NCBI GenBank assembly: GCA_025210265.1
Contig: JAOASD010000015.1
Span: 1-64,000, forward strand
DNA length: 64,000 nucleotides
Direction: 5' to 3'
From: Pelagimonas sp.
GTDB taxonomy: Bacteria; Pseudomonadota; Alphaproteobacteria; Rhodobacterales; Rhodobacteraceae
Shown piece after piece: positions 55,762 to 63,063 of this stretch. How positions within the stretch are numbered: position 1 is the stretch's first letter; the number at the start of each line of letters is the position of its first letter. Position numbers and translations under genes: made by a program. The notes below the pieces were generated by a model that saw nothing but the letters and a program-made list of their open reading frames with translations, made no database searches and was not told the origin of the DNA.

Positions 55762-56325
55762 TTATTGGTCCACCACATATCGATGCGCCGGTACTTTTAA
55801 ATGTTTTTTTCTGCTCTCGGATATTTCCTTCGTGTGAAGGCTATCATCACCCAAGCGCATTGTCTCTTTTTCATCGAATCCCAGGATTTTCATTAAAGGA
55901 GGTAGCGCCTCTCGCCAAAAATCTACATCTCCACCCATATCCAAAAACATGAAACGAAGCCCGTATTCTGAAATAACCTCTTCAGCCTTAAGATTGAAAT
56001 ATCTCTTTAGCTCATTTAAATCTTCCCTCATATCCCTTCTACCTCCCCTCAAGGGGATAACGGCGTCGAGACCAATTTCTCCATCGGGGCCACAATACTT
56101 CTTGAATTGAACAAAGGAATTGGATCTATTGCCATCCAGAATGACAATCGCTCCCTCGTGACCGTACTTCAGGCAATTCTCAAGATGACAGAGCGCAGTC
56201 GGAAACCGAAACCAGCCAAGTGTGCGAATTGCTCTGATACGAATTGCAATCCATTTGGACAATCTCCATAGGATGGCTGCCGAGGCAACAACAAGAAGCA
56301 GGGTAATCATGCGTTCAAGTGTCAA
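55762..56325 (-). CDS. Membrane-anchored putative immunity protein (cassette 8)
   Basis: 187 residues from a TTG that overlaps the toxin stop (ttga); an ATG 5 codons later is the alternative. The N-terminus is one transmembrane helix (ITLLLVVASAAILWRLSKWI) followed by a basic segment and a soluble, Glu/Lys-rich domain. An anchored partner suggests the toxin acts at or in the inner membrane. No known immunity family is recognised. It is intact while much of the array is not. Confidence 0.72.
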   Translation of the reverse strand: MTLERMITLLLVVASAAILWRLSKWIAIRIRAIRTLGWFRFPTALCHLENCLKYGHEGAIVILDGNRSNSFVQFKKYCGPDGEIGLDAVIPLRGGRRDMREDLNELKRYFNLKAEEVISEYGLRFMFLDMGGDVDFWREALPPLMKILGFDEKETMRLGDDSLHTKEISESRKKHLKVPAHRYVVDQ

Positions 56326-56762
56326 TCGAACAACCCTTTGAATCTATCTCCGAGACCAACCCCAAATCCACATATGGATCCGACGGTACTCGCGCGCGCT
56401 CCAGGTTTTGGAGAAAACGGCTTGCCGCCGGTTCCGTCGCTATAGCCGAAAGCAGCCCCAGCCAGGAAATCGGTGACTGGGTTATTGTTGATGCTCGGTT
56501 GATCACAAGGTGATTTGTACCTTCCTGTAGTTGGATCGTACGGTTGCGGTTTACCCCCTGCTCCGGGTTTGGTCGGATAACGAAGTCGATTATGCCCCCA
56601 CGCCTCCAGTTCGCCAACAAAATAGGTATGCGCGCCTGCGACTTCGAGATTGTGCACCAGTTGTGGGGTGCCGTCCAGATTGGCGGAAACCACGCGCAGG
56701 CTCTGTAGATCGGCGTTGCGGATGTATTGACCCGGCGCGAACGACACGCCAAGCCGGGCCAC
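56322..56762 (-). CDS. HINT end with Gly-rich toxin tip (cassette 8)
   Basis: 146 residues open from 56762. The first 58 are the HINT end (QYIRNADLQSLRVVSANLDG; VHNLEVAGAHTYFVGELEAW; GHN). The tip of about 88 residues follows: KPGAGGKPQPYDPTTGRY, NNNPVTDFLAGAAFGYSDGT and STVGSICGFGVGLGDRFKG. It is Gly-rich with two mildly hydrophobic stretches, and its partner is membrane-anchored, so a membrane target is likely. It has no Rhs part or start of its own, so expression would need recombination with the main rhs gene. Confidence 0.7.
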   Translation of the reverse strand: MARLGVSFAPGQYIRNADLQSLRVVSANLDGTPQLVHNLEVAGAHTYFVGELEAWGHNRLRYPTKPGAGGKPQPYDPTTGRYKSPCDQPSINNNPVTDFLAGAAFGYSDGTGGKPFSPKPGARASTVGSICGFGVGLGDRFKGLFD

Positions 56763-56775
56763 CCGCTTTCTGGAT

Positions 56776-56988
56776 TTCAGGTCCGGCGGAAGGTTACTGA
56801 TGAAGAAAGCTTACAACCGCATCCAGCGTCCACAATGTCCAAGTCGCCCCCCCAAGGACTTGCTAAACAGGTGTTCATGGTCCCCCCTTACTCAAGTCAT
56901 CGACGATTGCGACGAGTTCAGAAGCCCCATCTTCGTCAAACAAAACCTCGATGCTGCAGTCTTCTTCGATCACGACGAATGTCAACAT
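56776..56988 (-). pseudogene. Imm32-like immunity gene, frameshifted (cassette 7)
   Basis: The first 37 codons from ATG 56988 read MLTFVVIEEDCSIEVLFDED...LVAIVDDLSKGGP and stop at 56875. Removing one G from the run of six near 56882 gives SKGDHEHLFSKS, and a second shift nearby gives WGGDLDIVDAG. The pattern (IEVLFDEDG, DHEHLF, SWGG) is that of immunity protein 32 as I know it, and resembles the intact gene at 59279-59548. It follows the related toxin remnant within 8 bases. Confidence 0.6.
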
Positions 56989-56996
56989 TTTGCCCC

Positions 56997-57230
56997 CTAA
57001 CGGAATAGCCGTTTTTTTCGCCTTCCTTTGCGTTTCTTCTTGTAATTCACGTCAACGTGAGGTGCTTCGCATTGTACGCCATGTCGATCTTTCCCGTGTC
57101 ATTGTTACAGGAACGTCCGGCCTTGGGGTTTACCCAAGCCTGAGATCGAACTTTGGGATCTCTATACACTTTCTTGAACCCTTTCGCGGAAAACAGACGA
57201 GTTTGCGGCCCTTAAAACAGCTTCATACCA
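56997..57230 (-). pseudogene. Remnant of an HVDV-motif toxin tip (cassette 7)
   Basis: Frames near 57190-57060 read KGFKKVYRDPKVRSQAWVNP, KAGRSCNNDTGK and, after a shift, APHVDVNYKKKRKGRRKKRL ending in TAG at 56997. The WVNPKxG...PHVDVN pattern is shared with the tip at 59549-60062 (WINPKSG...GGHVDV). No HINT or Rhs part precedes it. It is a broken tip of the same family, with a similar immunity gene directly after it. Confidence 0.6.
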
Positions 57231-57331
57231 TTCAAAGTGAGTGAATTAAGAGAGCGTCCTCTCAATGTTCTGCGCCAATTCGAACCTCACGCCCAGGACA
57301 TCTACTTTTTCTTCTTCCCGTCGCCGTCACA

Positions 57332-57767
57332 TCAATGCAGAGCTTTCAGTTCTTTCACAATAGCTGTACGTAATCCCTGGGGGTCAAGCAACCGTTTCTT
57401 TTCCTGAGCCTTGGATAAGAATATATCCAGGAATTCCCTTATTCCGGCAAGAAAATAATCACGGACCTCGGTGTCGGATTTACCTTTCCAGGCATGCTCT
57501 GGGATGACCAGATCGAGAATCATAGTGCGTTCACGATCGGTGCGCAGCCTTTCTGGGCCCGCCGCCCCCTTCAAAATCAATGCCACCTCCGGCCACGCGT
57601 CCAAGGATGGCGAGGCCGGAGTAGAACTCCAGAAATTCTTCAGGATCGTATTTCTCGAAAGCTCTATTCAAAGCAATATGGCAACGGTTCAGCTGCTGAC
57701 AATCTCCAGCGCCGACACCATATTGCATTCCGATCTGCAAAAGCGGGAACTTACCATTATCGTTCAT
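57332..57767 (-). pseudogene. Putative immunity gene with one frameshift (cassette 6)
   Basis: From ATG 57767 the frame reads MNDNGKFPLLQIGMQYGVGA, then DCQQLNRCHIALNRAFEKYD and PEEFLEFYSGLA. Near 57603 the sensible reading moves to another frame as LDAWPEVALILKGAAGPERL and on to AIVKELKALH at 57332. Removal of one C in ccatccttgg would join the two. The ATG overlaps the toxin TGA (atga). No immunity family is recognised. Either a decayed gene or a sequence error. Confidence 0.6.
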
Positions 57768-58262
57768 TTTTTCTTTTTCCTCGCCCAAGGCTCTCGGTTT
57801 TCAGGACCCGGGCAGGCCATGACCATTATCCGCTCAACTGCCAACGCTTGCCATCTCGGCATAGGCTGCCTTGTCGTATAAGATACCCACCATTGAGCTT
57901 TTTCTTTGTGTATCTGCGGTCCGGATTACAGGAAATGCCTGTCTTCAAGAAGTTTCCGTCCTTATCATACCCCTTGTAGATCCACGTGGGTGTTGTTTTT
58001 TTAACGTTTTGCCCCCACGCCGCCAGCTCGCCAACGAAACATGTATGCGCCCCGGCGGTCTCCAGATTGTGGACGTCAACGCCAACCCGCTCGGGTCTGA
58101 CCAATCGCCCGGATTGTACAACGTGTAGGCGTAAAGGTTCAGGTCCCCGGCGGCAAAGCCAATGGGATCGGACTGCACAAACCGCCCCACATCCGGATCA
58201 TAGACCCGCGCGCAGAAGTGGTAGAGCCCGGTTTCGGCGTCGTACTCACGAAGTGCAGATAT
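57764..58262 (-). pseudogene. Rhs core + HINT end + GIY-YIG/URI-like toxin tip, frameshifted (cassette 6)
   Basis: It opens with the end of an Rhs core (YDAETGLYHFCARVYDPDVG, FVQSDPIGFAAGDLNLYAYT, DPSG), which joins out of frame at about 58085 to the HINT end (VHNLETAGAHTCFVGELAAW). The tip reads WIYKGYDKDGNFLKTGISCN, PDRRYTKKKLNGGYL and, after a shift near 57845, AVERIMVMACPGPENREPW and ARKKKK to TGA. The K(T)GIS.NPxxRY and ERxxV..PG..NREPW pattern is like GIY-YIG/URI nuclease tips. A DNA-cleaving activity is inferred for the undamaged form. Confidence 0.65.
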
Positions 58263-58309
58263 CTGGCTACGATGCTTGGCGCTCACCGTTTCTCAGGTGC
58301 ACCATCCAT

Positions 58310-58741
58310 TCAGGCATTATGGCTTTTCAGATACGCCATCCAGTGATTTTCCCACTCATCTGAAAGTCCTATAGGCGCCAATATCTCAAACTCCACATCG
58401 GGAAGTGGAAAAATAGCCAACTGAAAACCTTCCTCTACAAGAACCGGAAAAACACCATCAATAACATCCACCATTGGGATCGGAGTTGCCTTTTGACCCC
58501 TTTTCAGAAAAAGCTCGGCGAATTCAACACGCGGCCAAACCGGCACCAAATCCAAGCTATTTTTCTCATCACACCAAGAAAACAACCTTTGATCGGCGTC
58601 AAAAATCACCCATACCTCTTCTTGCCCACAGGTTTCGTTCAGAAAATACCGCCACCGGCGACTTTTCTCTGTCCTTAGAAGGTTCGCCATTTCCTCAACT
58701 GCGATCGGTCGTCGTTGAGCACGACGCTGGTCGTGCGGCAT
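58310..58741 (-). CDS. DUF2750-like putative immunity protein (cassette 5)
   Basis: 143 residues from MPHDQRRAQRR. The body matches DUF2750: MANLLRTEKSRRWRYFLNET, QEEVWVIFDADQRLFSW, LVPVWPRVEFAELFLKRG, then VFPVLVEEGFQLAIFPLPDV. Starts are uncertain: an ATG at 58792 (overlapping the toxin stop), this one, or ATG 58690 which directly begins the domain. Its position just after a toxin tip argues that this DUF serves as immunity here. It is open and undamaged. Confidence 0.7.
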   Translation of the reverse strand: MPHDQRRAQRRPIAVEEMANLLRTEKSRRWRYFLNETCGQEEVWVIFDADQRLFSWCDEKNSLDLVPVWPRVEFAELFLKRGQKATPIPMVDVIDGVFPVLVEEGFQLAIFPLPDVEFEILAPIGLSDEWENHWMAYLKSHNA

Positions 58742-58782
58742 TGACGGCACAATGCCTCGGTCAGCAGCAGTTTTCCACATTT

Positions 58783-59208
58783 TCAACGCCATCTTTTGTT
58801 CGTACCAGTAACGCTGGGACGGCGTCGATTGTCTCTGGAAAACTCTACGCGAGAGCACATATTGCGTGCTCCGCGATTTGAAGGGAAATGACCTTGATCA
58901 TACCCCGGCGGTAGTTTCCATTTAGACGCCGGTACACCCTTGTTTGCCTGTTGCTTAAGAAACCCTCTTATGTGCGAAGCAACTTTATCATCACACATCA
59001 GACTTTGCCACCATGCGGCTGGCGGGCGGCCAACGTTATGTCCCCAAGCTTCCACATCGCCAACAAAATAGGTATGCGCGCCGACGACTTCGAGATTGTG
59101 CACCAGGTGCGGGGGGCCGTCCAGATTGGCGGAAACCACATGCAGGCTCTGCAGATCGGCGTTGCGGATCGCATCGCCCGGCGCGACCGACACCACTTCC
59201 AGAACAAC
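58783..59208 (-). CDS. HINT end with nuclease-like toxin tip (cassette 5)
   Basis: Open from about 59208; HINT end (DAIRNADLQSLHVVSANLDG; VHNLEVVGAHTYFVGDVEAW; GHN) followed by a tip of about 82 residues: AAWWQSLMCDDKVASHIRGF, LKQQANKGVPASKWKLPPGY, DQGHFPSNRGARNMCSRVEF, SRDNRRRPSVTGTNKRWR. The DQGHFPSN and later basic Asn/Arg-rich segment resemble His-Asn type nuclease tips, possibly Ntox8, uncertain. The stop lies inside the start region of the immunity gene. This tip appears intact and only lacks the N-terminal Rhs portion. Confidence 0.7.
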   Translation of the reverse strand, partial: VVLEVVSVAPGDAIRNADLQSLHVVSANLDGPPHLVHNLEVVGAHTYFVGDVEAWGHNVGRPPAAWWQSLMCDDKVASHIRGFLKQQANKGVPASKWKLPPGYDQGHFPSNRGARNMCSRVEFSRDNRRRPSVTGTNKRWR

Positions 59209-59278
59209 TCATTTAGAATGCGGGCAGGCAAGGCAATTTGCGTTGAGTAAGTCGCATCCCGTCTTCAGAATCGGTTCG

Positions 59279-59548
59279 TCAAACTGGGACGTCAGGTCGA
59301 TACGCAAGCGTCATCATTTCCGCGATTTCAGCACTCCCCTCTGGCAAAAAGGACGTCAACGAAAGCGCACAAAACTCAGGCAATTGTTTGTGTCCACAAA
59401 TTTCCGACGGTCCTGCACTAAGGTGGAAATGATCCTGTTTCCCTCCGTTAAGCAAGTCTTGAACCATCTCGACCAAAAGCGCGCCGCCCTCCCTGTTAAA
59501 ATTCAAGGAAATCTCATTTGTCTCGGCGATATAGGCTGTATATATCAT
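59279..59548 (-). CDS. Imm32-like immunity protein (cassette 4)
   Basis: 89 residues from an ATG preceded by gaggaaacgaag. The sequence NEISLNFNREGGALLVEMVQ, DLLNGGKQDHFHLSAG resembles immunity protein 32 (I.L.F..EG...L......DH.HL). The toxin frame runs into it without a stop codon (EETKMIYTAY), so as read it is also the C-terminal part of a fused 174-residue ORF. Start by the internal ATG is the simplest view. A related but broken gene is at 56776-56988. Confidence 0.7.
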   Translation of the reverse strand: MIYTAYIAETNEISLNFNREGGALLVEMVQDLLNGGKQDHFHLSAGPSEICGHKQLPEFCALSLTSFLPEGSAEIAEMMTLAYRPDVPV

Positions 59549-60062
59549 CTTCGTTTCCTCAAACGGTAGACGCTTCTTCTTGCTCCACCCACAAGCTGGC
59601 GTGACGTCGACATGACCCCCCATAGCGGGCATTTCATGGCTACTCCCGTCAAGGAAATAGCCAACACCACTTTTGGGATTTATCCATTCCAGAGGTACGC
59701 CATTCTTTGAATTACGGGAACTACACTTAACGAACCCTTTGTCCCTGAATATTTGGGCTATCTCGTAAATTTTTTCCCTTGAAGGGACTTCCAAGTCCCG
59801 CATTTTGCACCCAAACTCCAACCTGGCCAACCAGATAGGTCGCGGCGCCCTCGACCTCCAGATTGTGAACTGCCCGGGGCGTCCGGTCCACCTCAATCGC
59901 CAGAACCGCGACCTGATCACCCAAAGACACGGTGCGCAGGCCGTCTCCGGTGACGACTTCCTCAGCCCGCGTCCAGCCTTTGCCAACCACAAACAGCGGG
60001 TGCTCCGAGGTCACGCCGAGGCGCTCTCCACCCTCAAGCGTCAACCAGATTAGAGCTTCGCG
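59549..60062 (-). pseudogene. HINT domain part with HVDV-motif toxin tip, frameshifted (cassette 4)
   Basis: The HINT part is longer here: LTLEGGERLGVTSEHPLFVV, GKGWTRAEEVVTGDGLRTVS, VHNLEVEGAATYLVGQVGVW and VQNAGLGSPFKGK. At a run of six A (about 59777-59782) the frame is lost. Removing one A gives KIYEIAQIFRDKGFVKCSSR, PLEWINPKSGVGYFLDGSSH, MGGHVDVTPACGWSKKKRLP. The WINPKSG...HVDV...KKKR pattern is shared with the remnant at 56997. It continues without a stop into the immunity frame. Enzymatic type unknown. Confidence 0.7.
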
Positions 60063-60460
60063 TCAGGACCGATGGATCGGTGGTCTCGAACTCCAGCACA
60101 ATATTGTCATGGCGGAGTGGTGTCGCGACCGAAGTGTCGTAAACAAAGGCCTCCGTCGTGCCGTCCACCACCTTGGTGATCCGGCGGTCCAACGCGTCGT
60201 AGGCGTAGCTCTCGACCGATCCGTCAGCCTTGGACGTCTTCGACACCCGGTTTCCCCGGTCGTCATAGGCGTACAAAAACGCATCATCCTCCAAGAGCTG
60301 GTTGTGGCCATTGGAAGAATAGAACGCCGAGAGGTGCGAGAAACTGCGGTTGCCCTCCTCGTCATAGGCGCAATCTTCAACCGGGATCGGCACGCCGCCA
60401 TCAATGACAGGCACGCCTTCGGCCACCTGCACGAGGCGGTTCAGCTGATATGACAGACAA
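60034..60460 (-). pseudogene. Rhs YD-repeat fragment (cassette 4)
   Basis: About 140 codons of Rhs/YD repeats: YQLNRLVQVAEGVPVIDGG, YDEEGNRSFSHLSAFYSSNG, YAYDDRGNRVSKTSKADGS, YAYDALDRRITKVVDGTTEA, FVYD. It ends in LEFETTDPSVLTRS and then meets the HINT segment in a different frame at about 60060. It has no start or upstream half and is a displaced piece of an rhs gene. Confidence 0.85.
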
Positions 60461-60496
60461 CTTCGGGAAAGAGTTAACGACTACACAGTGTACACG

Positions 60497-60724
60497 TTAT
60501 TCAGCAACAATCAAAAGTTTTGCTTCAGTTAGTATTTCTTTGTAATTTTCGGCGAAGGGCTCCCATAAGTCTTGCTCTAAAGAGCATACGATACTGTCGC
60601 ACACGCTTAGTTCAGAAGCATCCGGCACTGAATACGACTGTTCGTCTGAAATCTTTGAAAGAAATTCAAACAGCACAACCGCTTCGGCGCGGGTTAGTGA
60701 CAGATTTACGACGGACGCGGACAT
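60497..60724 (-). CDS. Putative immunity protein for the colicin-D-type toxin (cassette 3)
   Basis: 75 residues. The ATG overlaps the toxin stop (tgatg), the classical toxin-immunity coupling. The sequence (LSLTRAEAVVLFEFLSKISD; FAENYKEILTEAKLLIVAE) is helical and acidic, suitable for masking a basic tRNA-binding tip. I do not recognise a named family and call it immunity by position. Confidence 0.72.
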   Translation of the reverse strand: MSASVVNLSLTRAEAVVLFEFLSKISDEQSYSVPDASELSVCDSIVCSLEQDLWEPFAENYKEILTEAKLLIVAE

Positions 60725-61285
60725 CAGCGCTTTCCTCGAACCAACACGTTGGTCAGTTGATCAGGACTAAGGCGCCAGCCACTGACAAAATTTCCGCCAC
60801 GATCAATTATTACGTTCAAACCCGTTCGGGGGTTCACGTGATGAACAACTGGGTTCGATCGATACGTCCCGTGAACGATCTTTGTTCCACTTTCTCGCAT
60901 ATGCGCCCTCATTGCGGCCTCAAACCTTTGTGCATTGGTAGGATTATAGTTGCCGTTTACCCCAAAATCTTGGGCAAGTTTGAACTTCTTTTGCAGTTGT
61001 CTGGGACTAAGGTCTGTGGTGTCTCTGCTTCCCGTATTGTCACCAACACACCCCACAACAGGATCACATCGACCTCCGGCATCCGCGTAGTCCAGTAGGA
61101 CCGAAGCGCCGTCGTAGACAAACGCCTCCCCTGTCCCGTCCACCTCTTTCGCTATCCGGCGATCCAGTGCATCGTAAGCGTACTGCGCGGTCGTCGTGGG
61201 CGAGTTATAGCCAATCAGCCGATTCTGACTATCGTATTGATATGTCTCAACTTCCCCGAGCCCTTAGATACCCGGTTGCCCATTA
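60724..61285 (-). pseudogene. Rhs fragment fused to a colicin-D-type tRNase tip (cassette 3)
   Basis: Rhs repeats (ETYQYDSQNRLIGYNSPTTT; YAYDALDRRIAKEVDGTGEA; YDGASVLLDYADAGG) lead directly to a complete tip of about 95 residues: SPRQLQKKFKLAQDFGVNGN, YNPTNAQRFEAAMRAHMRES, IVHGTYRSNPVVHHVNPRTG, LNVIIDRGGNFVSGWRLSPD. This is the colicin D family, whose members cut the anticodon loop of tRNA-Arg. The His-bearing VVHHVNP is kept. The Rhs part has a frameshift in gggg near 61250 and no start, so the tip is intact but displaced. The DPIGF core and HINT are missing between the Rhs repeats and the tip. Confidence 0.85.
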
Positions 61286-61388
61286 ATAATTGTCAGAACG
61301 CGAAGGGGTGTCAAAATTATTTGAACGGCAACTGGCTACTCAAACTCGCTGAAGAGAAAATCATAGCAGCGAAGAACAGTCATATGCT

Positions 61389-61724
61389 TCAAGCCAAACC
61401 CTTTACGAGCTCTTCCCGCGTAAAGCATCCTGAAAACAACATCTCATCAATGTACCTTTCAACAACGCTCGCTTCGAACATTTCCCGCCTATGGGAATAT
61501 CCAAACTCAAAAACCTCTCGCGCCATCTCAAAGTCATTGGCTTGCACAAAAAACGGGTATAATAGGGGGGCATCTTCTGGTACATCCATCGCCCTTTTGT
61601 AGATTTCCACCTTCAATTCATGTACCAAAGAAATTCCCAAGCTTGCCAACTCAGCGTGGATGCCTTCTTGATCACAAGAGAGGACATCATTCATGGATTT
61701 CACAATTTCGCCAACTTTCCTCAC
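61389..61724 (-). CDS. Putative immunity protein (cassette 2)
   Basis: 111 residues from a GTG (VRKVGEIVKSMNDVL), 11 bases after the toxin stop and preceded by ggagc. All-helical and acidic (GIHAELASLGISLVHELKVE; VFEFGYSHRREMFEASVVER). No family is recognised. It follows the cysteine-rich tip and is undamaged. Confidence 0.68.
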   Translation of the reverse strand: MRKVGEIVKSMNDVLSCDQEGIHAELASLGISLVHELKVEIYKRAMDVPEDAPLLYPFFVQANDFEMAREVFEFGYSHRREMFEASVVERYIDEMLFSGCFTREELVKGLA

Positions 61725-61735
61725 ATTTAAGCTCC

Positions 61736-62572
61736 TTAATGCGTTTCCCTATACGCTCTTCGCACGCAGGCAGCATGTTGTTGACCCGAAGCGACTTTGT
61801 TTAGCGCATAGTCAGATTTGCACTTTTTTGTCCATTTCTCTCGGTTTTCATGGTTCAAACCACCTACAAACAACATACAAGCTTCAAATTGCAATCCCGC
61901 AGCCTTGATGCGTCGCGTATGCGCTGCATCACAAGCTGCTACCCTCCTCGCTCTTCTTTCTGCCTTGTCATTTCTTTCCGACTTTGCAACTAAAACTCAA
62001 ATCCAGTTGCAATCGAAAGGGCTGCTGCACCTGCAAGGCCCATAGCGGCTGACCGGCGCGCAGAGCGATGCTGCTGGATAGGCCAGTTGGATCCACGAAG
62101 TTTTGTGGATCATTGCCGACATAGGCATATAAGTTCGCATCCCCGCCGCCGAAGCCAATCGGATCGCGTTGGATGAACGTGCCCGAAGCCGGGTCGTAGT
62201 GCCTTGCGCGGAAGTAGATGAGGCCGATTTCGCGGTCTTCTTCGCGCCCAGTGAAGGCATAGCGTTGGGTCAGGCTGCCGGTTTGGGCGCGGGTGCCGAA
62301 GCTGGCGTAGCGGTAGGACGCCGCGACAATGCCGGTGGCGGTCTCCACCACCTCACGGGGCGATCCAAGGTGGTCGGTATACAGCGCATATTCCACCCCA
62401 CCCCGCTCGAAACCCAAAGGCTCATCAATGCTGGGGCCGTGTTGCCAGCGGGTGGTGAAGGTGCCGTCGGTGTAGGCCAAAAGCACCGACGCGCCTTCAT
62501 AGACAAACGCCTCCGTCGTGCCGTCCACATCCTTGGCAATCCGCCGGTCCAGTACGTCGTAGGAAACGGATT
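61736..62572 (-). pseudogene. Rhs core fragment with cysteine-rich toxin tip, frameshifted (cassette 2)
   Basis: From 62572 it reads DVDGTTEAFVYEGASVLLAY, a full core end (FTGREEDREIGLIYFRARHY, FIQRDPIGFGGGDANLYAYV, DPTGLSS) and continues to SFSCKVGKK, then stop at 61968. In another frame from about 61988 a tip continues: KSERNDKAERRARRVAACDA, GLQFEACMLFVGGLNHENRE, WTKKCKSDYALNKVASGQQH, AACVRRAYRETH to TAA at 61736. It is basic, helical and has four Cys. One base gained or lost near 61988 would join it. The short tip resembles in style that of cassette 1. Function unknown. Confidence 0.7.
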
Positions 62573-62664
62573 AAGATTTGACGGGTCCAGCGTATCGAGG
62601 ATCGCCGTCAAGTTTGTTGGCATGGGTTTCCTGAGTGCCGCCTCTCGGAAATATAGTCTCTCAC

Positions 62665-63063
62665 TTACCGCGGCTTCTTCAATATTTTCTCCACTACGGC
62701 TTTAAACAAATCCGGCGTGACGCGATCATCTCGATTTGCGATATGATCAACGCAAAACTCTAGATCGCCTTCACCCAATTCCTCAATCCCATTTAGCCAC
62801 TCGAGAAAAACCTCGTCAGCCTTCCCTTCGAAACCAAACTTTCTTAATGCAAGACATGCTGCTATTTCGTCCCCGCTGGATCTTTTAACGGACAGAGAAA
62901 AAACAACAGCTCGCATCTCATCCAATAGTTCGGACGCCAAGAAAAAAGCGTTCATCTCTGGATCCTCTAAAGAACTTACATACTCTAGATCAAGAGAAGA
63001 TAAAAACCTCTGAACCGACTTTTCTATCCGCGCTCGTAGTACCGCATCGATATTCTGATTCAA
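62665..63063 (-). CDS. Putative immunity protein (cassette 1)
   Basis: 132 residues starting at a TTG that overlaps the toxin stop (ttga), with gaggagg upstream. Helical and acidic (LEYVSSLEDPEMNAFFLASE; VFLEWLNGIEELGEGDLEFC). No known family. The strong Shine-Dalgarno sequence and the overlap show coupling with the toxin tip, which is the first cassette of the array. Confidence 0.72.
   Translation of the reverse strand: MNQNIDAVLRARIEKSVQRFLSSLDLEYVSSLEDPEMNAFFLASELLDEMRAVVFSLSVKRSSGDEIAACLALRKFGFEGKADEVFLEWLNGIEELGEGDLEFCVDHIANRDDRVTPDLFKAVVEKILKKPR

Larger units (their letters stand above)
54350..59182. repeat. Four dispersed ~135-bp direct repeats of the HINT domain end
   Basis: Near-identical segments lie at 54350-54486, 55438-55574, 56600-56732 and 59048-59182, each encoding (minus strand) DAIRNADLQSL...VHNLEV...HTYFVG. 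A shortened copy is near 58040-58085. They are sufficiently similar to act as substrates for recombination that swaps or deletes the tips between them. Confidence 0.9.

Noticed and set aside
54350-60062. Self-splicing intein
   Set aside because: The HINT segments are the terminal part of pretoxin HINT domains, lack the N-terminal splicing block within the window, and sit before toxin tips rather than inside a host gene.
61237-61602. Plus-strand 121-codon open frame
   Set aside because: It overlaps the immunity gene of cassette 2 in antisense and has no recognisable start or motif.
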